A DNA stretch of 37,806 bases from Candidatus Aminicenantota bacterium (GTDB taxonomy: Bacteria; Acidobacteriota; Aminicenantia; Aminicenantales; Aminicenantaceae). Below the pieces are notes generated by a model. It made no database searches and was not told the DNA's origin. It saw only the letters and a list, made by a program, of their open reading frames with translations. Below are positions 31,763-37,806 of the stretch, piece by piece (position 1 is the first letter of the stretch; every line of letters begins with the position of its first letter). Both the position numbers and the translations under genes were made by a program. The stretch spans positions 1-37,806 of the forward strand of contig QMPV01000008.1 of NCBI GenBank assembly GCA_003648765.1, given 5' to 3'.

Positions 31763-32734
31763 TTATTGCACATAAGTTAACCATCTCTCAAATTTTTTAT
31801 TTTTCCCTTGGACTATTTCCAGAAAACTTTGATAAAGATGCAAAGTAATTTCTCCAGGTTTTCCTTTTCCAATGAGATGTTTTGTTCTCTCAGTTCCTTC
31901 TTCATTTTCCTCCCAGACCGAAACTATAGGGGCGATTTCTGTGGCTGTACCAGTAAAAAAAGCTTCATCAGCCTTGAACAATTCATTTTTAGTGATTTTT
32001 CCAATTTCTACTTGATACCCAAGGTCTCTGGCTATTTCGATAATGCTTTTTTGGGTGATGCCCTCTAGAATTGATTCACTTTTAAAATTTGTTTTGATGA
32101 CTTTATTTTTCACAATAAATATATTTTCTCCTGAACCTTCGGCTATATTCCCTTCCAGATTTAAAAAGATCCCTTCATCAAAGCCTCTTTCCTTAGCATA
32201 TCTTATGCCTATTTGGGATTGGACATATAATCCCCCCAATTTAGCGGAGGGAACAATTTGGGAATGGTGAAATCTTTTAACTGGCAGTATTAAAACTTTA
32301 GCTCCTTCTTGACGAATTCTATCACCAAGATAGATGTCCCACTCCCAGGCAGCAATTACTACTTCGACCGAACAATCTTGGGGCAAAAGGGCCAAAGTTC
32401 CATAAGAGAAAAAGACAAGGGGTCTAATATACGCTGAGGTTAGTTCGTTCTCTTTTATAGTTTCAACAATTGATGAAGTAATTTTCTCTTTGGAGAAGGG
32501 AATTTCTAGGCCGAGAACTGAGGCGGAGTAAAATAATCTGTCTACATGCTCAGGCAGCCGAAATATGGCTGGTCCCTTAGGCGTAGAATAAGCCCTTATC
32601 CCTTCAAAAACAGAAGTGCCGTAATGTAAGGCATGAGACATACAGTGAATAACTGGTTTATTCCAGTCATAAAAGTTTCCCTGGTACCAAAATTTTTTTG
32701 CTCCTTGAAAATGCTTTTGGTCATACATGAACAT
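31763..32734 (-). CDS. ilvE: Branched-chain amino acid aminotransferase
   Basis: 323 residues from the first ATG. The second ATG two codons on (32728) has better spacing from AGGAG and may be the true start. A fold-type IV PLP enzyme: K165 in VPSAKLGGLYVQSQ is the expected Schiff-base Lys, with HALHYGTSVFEGIRAY, EGNIAEGSGENIFIV, and AFFTGTATEIAPIVSV as family blocks. It transfers the amino group in the last step to leucine, isoleucine and valine. It starts 7 bases after leuB at the end of the cimA-leuACDB-ilvE operon, which fits that step. Confidence 0.94.
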   Translation of the reverse strand: MFMYDQKHFQGAKKFWYQGNFYDWNKPVIHCMSHALHYGTSVFEGIRAYSTPKGPAIFRLPEHVDRLFYSASVLGLEIPFSKEKITSSIVETIKENELTSAYIRPLVFFSYGTLALLPQDCSVEVVIAAWEWDIYLGDRIRQEGAKVLILPVKRFHHSQIVPSAKLGGLYVQSQIGIRYAKERGFDEGIFLNLEGNIAEGSGENIFIVKNKVIKTNFKSESILEGITQKSIIEIARDLGYQVEIGKITKNELFKADEAFFTGTATEIAPIVSVWEENEEGTERTKHLIGKGKPGEITLHLYQSFLEIVQGKNKKFERWLTYVQ

Positions 32735-32741
32735 CTCTCCT

Positions 32742-33803
32742 TTATAATGATTTCAAATACTCACAAACCTGATCTCCAATCAGAGAGGTTTCTACAGGGT
32801 TTATTTTTCCTTTGGAAATATCCGGAGTTCTGAATCCATTGTTGATGGTCATTTCCACTGCTCGCCAGATAGCTTTAGAAATAGACTGCATCTTAAAAGA
32901 ATATTCAAACATCAGGGCTAAGCAGAGAATTTGAGCCATTGGATTAGCCACCCCTTTTCCGGCAATATCAGGAGCGGAACCACCAACTGGTTCATAGAGA
33001 TTTATTTTGCCTATCGAAGCTGAAGGGCAAAGGCCCAGAGAACCAACTAAGGCCGCTCCCTCATCGGAGAGGATATCTCCGAAGAGATTGGAGGTTAAAA
33101 TTACATCAAATTGTCCTGGATTTAATATCAGTTGCATGGCCGCATTATCAACATAAAGGTGATTAAGGGTCACCTCAGGATAATCATGGGCCACTTTTTC
33201 CACTACCTCTCTCCAGAGCATTGAACTATAAAGGACATTAGCTTTATCTACCGAGGTAACTTTTTTTCTTCTTTTAGTAGCGATTTTGAAAGCCAATCGA
33301 GCGATTCTTTCAATTTCTGACCTTTGGTAATGCATTGTATCATAAGCCTCTGCCTGGTTAAGAGCCCGGGGGTAGCCATAATATATTCCGCTAGAGAGTT
33401 CTCGAATGATAAGAATATCAATTTCCCCTTTTAAATTTTTGTTGGCGAGAGGGGAAATGTCTTTTAATTTTTCAAAAAGAATTATCGGTCTTAGATTGGC
33501 ATAAAGTCTGAGGAGGTTTCTTAATTTTAAAAGTCCTCCAATTTCAGGCTTTTTTTCTGGCGGAAGATCATCCCATTGCGGGCCACCGATACTACCTAAG
33601 AGAACCGCTTCAGCTTTCAAACAAATATTTATTGTTTCTTCCGGTAGAGGGGTTCCATATTTATCAATGGCTACTCCTCCAATCTCGCCATATTCAATTC
33701 TTATTTCAAGATTATATTTTTTTTCAATTAAATTTAGCACCTTTAGACATTCGTTCATGACCTCCTGACCAATTCCATCACCCGGTAAAACTGCTATTCT
33801 CAT
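32742..33803 (-). CDS. leuB: 3-Isopropylmalate dehydrogenase
   Basis: 353 residues from ATG 33803. The frame extends 14 codons upstream into leuD, but AGGAGG is correctly placed for 33803, whose ATGA overlaps the leuD stop. Marks are [16 protein letters not shown] for NAD binding, [17 protein letters not shown], the substrate-side [10 protein letters not shown]-like block [16 protein letters not shown], and [23 protein letters not shown]. It oxidatively decarboxylates 3-isopropylmalate to 2-oxoisocaproate. With CimA in the same operon it probably also acts on 3-methylmalate to give 2-oxobutyrate. Confidence 0.94.
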   Translation of the reverse strand: MRIAVLPGDGIGQEVMNECLKVLNLIEKKYNLEIRIEYGEIGGVAIDKYGTPLPEETINICLKAEAVLLGSIGGPQWDDLPPEKKPEIGGLLKLRNLLRLYANLRPIILFEKLKDISPLANKNLKGEIDILIIRELSSGIYYGYPRALNQAEAYDTMHYQRSEIERIARLAFKIATKRRKKVTSVDKANVLYSSMLWREVVEKVAHDYPEVTLNHLYVDNAAMQLILNPGQFDVILTSNLFGDILSDEGAALVGSLGLCPSASIGKINLYEPVGGSAPDIAGKGVANPMAQILCLALMFEYSFKMQSISKAIWRAVEMTINNGFRTPDISKGKINPVETSLIGDQVCEYLKSL

Positions 33804-34303
33804 CTTTCCTCCTTGGTCCCTAATGTTTTTAAATAATTGAGCCATCCCCCGCTGATTATTATTTCTTGCAGAAAAGGAGGGTAGGGTTTAATTTCAAAAG
33901 TTTTCTGGGTTCTCCTATTGACAATTTTTCCAGAAGAGAAATTAATCTCTATCTCATCTCCTTCTTTAAATTCATTTATTAGGGATAGCTCGCCAATAGG
34001 CAGTCCGATGTTAATGGCATTTCTTAAAAAAATCCTGGAAAAAGATTTGGCCAAGACGCACTTAATACCAGCTCCTTTTATAGCTAGAGGAGCATGTTCA
34101 CGAGAAGAACCGGAACCAAAATTTTCTCCAGCAATGACGATACTCCCTTGAACATCATTTCTTTGGCCAAAACCTGGCCTTATATCCTCAAAGCAATACT
34201 TGGCTAATTCTTGGGGGTCGGAGGTGAGTAAATACCTGGCCGGAATGATTAGGTCAGTATTAATGTTATCTCCAAAAATAAAAACTTTGCCCTTAATTTG
34301 CAT
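33800..34303 (-). CDS. leuD: 3-Isopropylmalate dehydratase small subunit
   Basis: 167 residues from ATG 34303. A frame opens four codons earlier at a TTG, but that codon is part of the GGAGG ribosome site. The short archaeal/LeuD2-like form begins KGKVFIFGDNINTDLIIPARYL and carries ENFGSGSSREHAPLAIKGAGIKCVLAKSFSRIFLRNAINIGLP. With LeuC it isomerises 2-isopropylmalate to 3-isopropylmalate, and likely citramalate to 3-methylmalate. It follows leuC by 15 bases and overlaps leuB by four. Confidence 0.94.
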   Translation of the reverse strand: MQIKGKVFIFGDNINTDLIIPARYLLTSDPQELAKYCFEDIRPGFGQRNDVQGSIVIAGENFGSGSSREHAPLAIKGAGIKCVLAKSFSRIFLRNAINIGLPIGELSLINEFKEGDEIEINFSSGKIVNRRTQKTFEIKPYPPFLQEIIISGGWLNYLKTLGTKEER

Positions 34304-34318
34304 TTTAACCTCCAAGTT

Positions 34319-35578
34319 TTAAAGGCTTTCAGGACTACAGATGAAGCCCTTGAGAGCACTAGCACTGGCCACCGCTGGAGAGGCAAGATATATTTCACTT
34401 TCTGGATGGCCCATTCTTCCTCTGAAATTCCTGTTGGTTGTGGCTACGGCTCTTTCTCCTTTAGCCAACACTCCCATATGTCCCCCGAGACAAGGTCCAC
34501 AAGTTGGTGGAGACACAACACAATTTGATTGAATAAAGGTTTCGATCAGTCCTTCTTGTAAGGCGGCATAATAAACCTTTTGCGATCCAGGGATCACAAT
34601 GCATCTGACATTTTCATGAACTTTACTCTTTTTCATTATTGAAGCGGCTATTCTTAAATCTTCTAAGCGGCCATTAGTACAGCTGCCAATGACCACTTGA
34701 TCAATTTTTATTTTTTCTTTCTCAATTTCTTGAATATCTTTTGAATTAGAGGGTAAACAGGGCCGAGCCACCTGGAGATTAATCTCGTTAAGGTGAAATT
34801 TGTATATTTTTTCATATTTGGCTGAATTATCAGGCAGCAGCGGTTCAGCTTTGTAGCCTCTTTCTTGAGCATAATCAATTACTTTTTCATCTACTGGAAA
34901 AATGCCAGTTTTTGCCCCGGCTTCAATCGCCATATTGGCCATGGTAAATCTGGACGCCATAGACAAATTTTTCACTCCTTCACCACTGAATTCCAAAACT
35001 TTATAGTTGGCCCCCTCAGTTCCCAAAAGGGAAATTATTTTTAAAATTATATCTTTCCCCGAAACATATTTTTTGGGCTTGCCTATTAATTCAATCTTGA
35101 TGGTGGGCGGAACTTTGAGCCATACTTTTCCCGCAAGAAAGACACCTGCCAAATCTGTCGAACCAACGCCTATAGCCAGGGAGCCGAGGGCTCCATAGGT
35201 GCAAGTATGAGAATCCGCCCCCACAACCAGATGGCCGGGCTTAACTATTCCTTCCTCGGGTAAAAGAACATGCTCAATTCCTCCTCGCCCTATTTCAAAA
35301 TATTTTTTTATTTTCTGGGTCTTGGCAAATTCCCGCATTTGTTTGGCTTGCTCAGCCGATTTTATATCCTTGTTGGGCGTGAAATGATCTGAGACTAAGA
35401 CAATTTTTTCTGGGTCATAAATTTTATCCCCTCCTGCCTGATAAAATTCTTTAATAGCCAAAGGGGCAGTGATGTCATTGCCCAAGGCCACATCGACCTC
35501 TAGTAAAAGGAATTCGCCGGGTTCCACTTTTCGGCCCGTTTTCTTGGCCAGTATTTTCTCGGCTAGGGTCAAACTCAT
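34319..35578 (-). CDS. leuC: 3-Isopropylmalate dehydratase large subunit
   Basis: 419 residues from ATG 35578. The frame runs 11 codons further upstream, but AGGAGG sits 8 bases before 35578 and MSLTLAEKILAKKTGR is the normal opening. The [4Fe-4S] cysteines are in GSCTNGRLEDLRIAA and PPTCGPCLGGHMG. VVGADSHTCTYGALGSLAIGVGSTDLA is another family block. This is the shorter type found in archaea and many anaerobes, also related to homoaconitase and dimethylmalate dehydratase. It works with the adjacent LeuD and starts 11 bases after leuA. Confidence 0.94.
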   Translation of the reverse strand: MSLTLAEKILAKKTGRKVEPGEFLLLEVDVALGNDITAPLAIKEFYQAGGDKIYDPEKIVLVSDHFTPNKDIKSAEQAKQMREFAKTQKIKKYFEIGRGGIEHVLLPEEGIVKPGHLVVGADSHTCTYGALGSLAIGVGSTDLAGVFLAGKVWLKVPPTIKIELIGKPKKYVSGKDIILKIISLLGTEGANYKVLEFSGEGVKNLSMASRFTMANMAIEAGAKTGIFPVDEKVIDYAQERGYKAEPLLPDNSAKYEKIYKFHLNEINLQVARPCLPSNSKDIQEIEKEKIKIDQVVIGSCTNGRLEDLRIAASIMKKSKVHENVRCIVIPGSQKVYYAALQEGLIETFIQSNCVVSPPTCGPCLGGHMGVLAKGERAVATTNRNFRGRMGHPESEIYLASPAVASASALKGFICSPESL

Positions 35579-35589
35579 ATTTTTGCCTC

Positions 35590-37107
35590 CTAAAAAAACA
35601 TTTTTTGCCAATAATAACGATTTATGGCCCTCAGATAGGCCAGAGCCGATGCTTCCACAATATCAGTGGAAATAGCTTTCCCGTTAAGGCATTTTCCTTC
35701 AATTTCGATAGTTAGATTTACTTGTCCTTGGGCATCTTTTCCTTTGCCTATGGCTTGGATTACGTACTCTTTAAGTCTTGGTTTGAGATTAAGGGCGGAA
35801 TCGATGGCTTTAAACAGAGCATCAACTGGGCCGTCTCCGGTGGAAGCTGAGATGAACTCGTTTTCTCCTTTTATAATTTTCACCGTGGCCGATGGAATTA
35901 ATGAATTGCCGGTGTAAACATAAAAGTATTTCAATTTGTATCCGTTGGCTTCTTTACCTAGAATAGAGGAGACAATACTTAATATATCCTCATCATTGAC
36001 TTCTTTCTTTTTATCAGCGATCTCAATGAACTTTGCAAAGGCCCTTTCAAATTCTTTTTTATTTAAAGAAATTCCGTATTGCTTTAACTTATTGCGGAAA
36101 GCATGTCTGCCTGAATGGCGACCCATGACCAGAGTCTCGACCACCCGGCCGATTGTTTCTGGTTTCATTATTTCATATGTTTCCTTTTTACTGATTACGC
36201 CGTGTTGATGGATGCCCGACTCATGAGAAAAAACATTTTCTCCAAAGATGGGTTTGTTGCGGGGCAAGATGAAACCAGTTATATGTTGAAGTAATTTAGA
36301 AGTGGGATAAAGCAACTCGGTCTTAATGTTCGTGTGAACATCAAAGATATCTTTTCTAACTTTTAAACTCATGATTAATTCCTCGAGAGCACAATTGCCC
36401 GCCCGTTCACCAATACCATTTAAAGTAACTTCTACTTGAGTTGCCCCACTCTGAATTGCGGCCAAAGAATTAGCTACAGCCAGACCAAGGTCGTTATGAC
36501 AATGGATAGATAAAGTAAAGTCTTTAGTCTTCTTTAAATCTTCAAAGATTTTTTTTATAAATTGACCGAATTCGTGGGGGATGGCATATCCAACAGTATC
36601 AGGAATGTTTATTGTTGTGGCGCCATTTATTAAAGCTGTTCTTAAAATTTGAAGGAGAAAGTCCAACTCAGTTCTAGTCGCATCTTCGGGAGAAAATTCA
36701 ATAAAATTAAAGTAATTTTGGGCATATTTTAAAGTTTCTGTGACTGTCTTGATTATCTCTTTTTTGGATTTTTTCAATTTGTATTTTCTATGAATAGGTG
36801 AGGTAGCGATAAAAAGATGGAGAACACGATTTTTGTTGTCCCTTAAAGCTTCATAGACAGCCTTGACATCTTCTTTGGTACATCGACTAAGTCCAGCAAT
36901 TTTGGAATTCTTGACCTTTTGGCCAATTTTATTCACGGCTTCAAACTGGACAGGAGAAGAAATGGGAAAACCGGCTTCAATTATATCGACTCCTAGTCTT
37001 TCTAGAGCTAAAGCCATCTCAATTTTTTGATTTACGGACATAGAAGCGCCAGGTGCTTGTTCCCCATCTCTCAGGGTGGTATCGAAAATAGTGATTTTTT
37101 TAGCCAT
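35590..37107 (-). CDS. leuA: 2-Isopropylmalate synthase
   Basis: 505 residues. The DRE-TIM barrel opens ITIFDTTLRDGEQAPGASMS, with the metal-binding and catalytic SIHCHNDLGLAVANSLAAI and TLNGIGERAGNCALEEL. HESGIHQHGVISKKETYEIM marks the linker and the C-terminal half holds the leucine-sensing LeuA dimer domain (about 385-500). It joins acetyl-CoA and 2-oxoisovalerate, the committed step to leucine, and is normally feedback-inhibited by leucine. The ATG overlaps the cimA stop by eight bases, with GGAGG just upstream. A homocitrate synthase is less likely given the adjacent leuCDB. Confidence 0.94.
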   Translation of the reverse strand: MAKKITIFDTTLRDGEQAPGASMSVNQKIEMALALERLGVDIIEAGFPISSPVQFEAVNKIGQKVKNSKIAGLSRCTKEDVKAVYEALRDNKNRVLHLFIATSPIHRKYKLKKSKKEIIKTVTETLKYAQNYFNFIEFSPEDATRTELDFLLQILRTALINGATTINIPDTVGYAIPHEFGQFIKKIFEDLKKTKDFTLSIHCHNDLGLAVANSLAAIQSGATQVEVTLNGIGERAGNCALEELIMSLKVRKDIFDVHTNIKTELLYPTSKLLQHITGFILPRNKPIFGENVFSHESGIHQHGVISKKETYEIMKPETIGRVVETLVMGRHSGRHAFRNKLKQYGISLNKKEFERAFAKFIEIADKKKEVNDEDILSIVSSILGKEANGYKLKYFYVYTGNSLIPSATVKIIKGENEFISASTGDGPVDALFKAIDSALNLKPRLKEYVIQAIGKGKDAQGQVNLTIEIEGKCLNGKAISTDIVEASALAYLRAINRYYWQKMFF

Positions 37108-37806
37108 TTATTACCTCCGATTTTTCTTCATCTTTGACCAGTTTGTAGATAAAAGCCTCAGTCAAGGCTATCCAAGAAGCTTCGATGATGTTCTCTGAAA
37201 CACCCACAGTGCCCCAATTTTTTTGACCATCTGTTGAATAAATCAAAACTCTGGTGACAGCCCGGGTGCCGGCTTGTTCATTTAAAATTCTGACTTTGTA
37301 ATCAGTGAGCTTGACTTCTTTTAATGATGGATAAAATTTTTCTAGGACTTTGCGCAGGGCTTTATCCAGGGCCTCAACAAGTCCGTTTCCGTCAGCCGAA
37401 GTATGTTCGATAGCTTCCTCTAAATGACGAGCTTGGGCAATTTTTTCCGGAACTTCGATTTTTATATTTACTTCCGCCCAGGCACTTTCATGGGAGTTTT
37501 TCCAGGTCAGGACTCTAAAGCCATGCAAAGAGAAATATTCTTTGAGCTGGCCGAGAACTTTTTTTAACAGTAGTTCGAAAGAAGCTTCGGCGCCTTCAAA
37601 ATAATACCCGTTGGCCTCGAGTTGCTTGATTTTTTCCAGCAACTCACGGTAAAGAGGGGAGTCCAGATCGATTTGATAACCCAGTTCTTTTATCTTTTCT
37701 TTAATGTTACTTTTTCCTGAAAGTTCTGACACGAGGATAATTCTTTTATTGCCCACCTTCTGAGGATCTATGTGTTCATAAGTTCGAGGATCTTTTTGGA
37801 GGGCAG
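37100..37806 (-). CDS. cimA: (R)-Citramalate synthase, C-terminal part, cut by window edge
   Basis: The frame runs off the window, and about 235 residues are visible. It opens mid-protein with ALQKDPRTYEHIDPQKVGN and continues NKRIILVSELSGKSNIKEKI, the linker typical of CimA. A LeuA-type allosteric domain follows, with HTSADGNGLVEALDKALRKVLEKFYP and LTDYKVRILNEQAGTRAVTRVLI. The GTG at 37756 is internal, not a start. CimA joins pyruvate and acetyl-CoA to citramalate, a threonine-free route to isoleucine, and is usually inhibited by isoleucine. It is the first visible gene of the operon; the catalytic barrel and any promoter lie outside. Confidence 0.93.
   Translation of the reverse strand, partial: ALQKDPRTYEHIDPQKVGNKRIILVSELSGKSNIKEKIKELGYQIDLDSPLYRELLEKIKQLEANGYYFEGAEASFELLLKKVLGQLKEYFSLHGFRVLTWKNSHESAWAEVNIKIEVPEKIAQARHLEEAIEHTSADGNGLVEALDKALRKVLEKFYPSLKEVKLTDYKVRILNEQAGTRAVTRVLIYSTDGQKNWGTVGVSENIIEASWIALTEAFIYKLVKDEEKSEVING

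Overview
This window looks like chromosomal DNA from an uncultivated, anaerobic bacterium with two membranes. The signs are a signal-peptide beta-barrel protein ending in an aromatic residue, a lipobox protein, a four-subunit ferredoxin-dependent 2-oxoacid oxidoreductase, oxygen-sensitive Fe-S enzymes (class I fumarase, LeuC) and strong purine-rich ribosome sites at many genes. Base composition is moderate and AT-leaning. The gene mix would fit a candidate phylum such as Aminicenantota, but I cannot place it firmly from sequence alone. I see no phage, transposase, CRISPR array or rRNA.

Layout. 1-362 is a GC-rich, hairpin-rich patch without a confirmed gene. A divergent pair follows: a membrane phosphodiesterase-fold protein with a degraded active site (-), and an S-adenosylmethionine hydrolase-family protein (+). 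Next come recD2, tRNA-Arg(CCU), a 655-base gap ending in a strong promoter with a long leader, and trpB2. Then there is a run of small cell-envelope and redox genes: a TPR membrane protein, a YfhL-type ferredoxin, an M50 site-2 protease and a zinc-ribbon membrane protein. hypF overlaps queH on the minus strand, and a coiled-coil membrane protein diverges from them. A barrel-protein/M14 carboxypeptidase pair (-) diverges from fabH, an exported amidohydrolase lipoprotein and a tlpA-ccdA thiol-redox pair (+).

From about 22.1 kb onward every gene is on the minus strand. In transcription order the first cluster is cimA (cut by the window edge)-leuA-leuC-leuD-leuB-ilvE. This set can make leucine, and 2-oxobutyrate for isoleucine from pyruvate and acetyl-CoA. 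It is followed by an SLC13/TrkA-C transporter, xylB, an aldehyde dehydrogenase, the fumarase alpha subunit, and porGDAB. Together these genes describe pyruvate-centred anaerobic metabolism. PFOR joins pyruvate and acetyl-CoA through reduced ferredoxin, the Cim/Leu enzymes use both metabolites, and xylulokinase, aldehyde dehydrogenase and fumarase feed or drain central carbon.

The most interesting sequence-level signals are these. Several genes without a Shine-Dalgarno site have a promoter whose -10 box ends exactly 7-8 bases before the start codon, which suggests leaderless mRNAs. A perfect palindrome fills the spacer of the ferredoxin promoter. The phosphodiesterase-fold protein has lost most of its expected active-site residues. 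The SAM-hydrolase homologue has Glu in place of the usual His. The M50 protease gene starts four bases after a strong terminator. I did not find a clear new multi-gene system.
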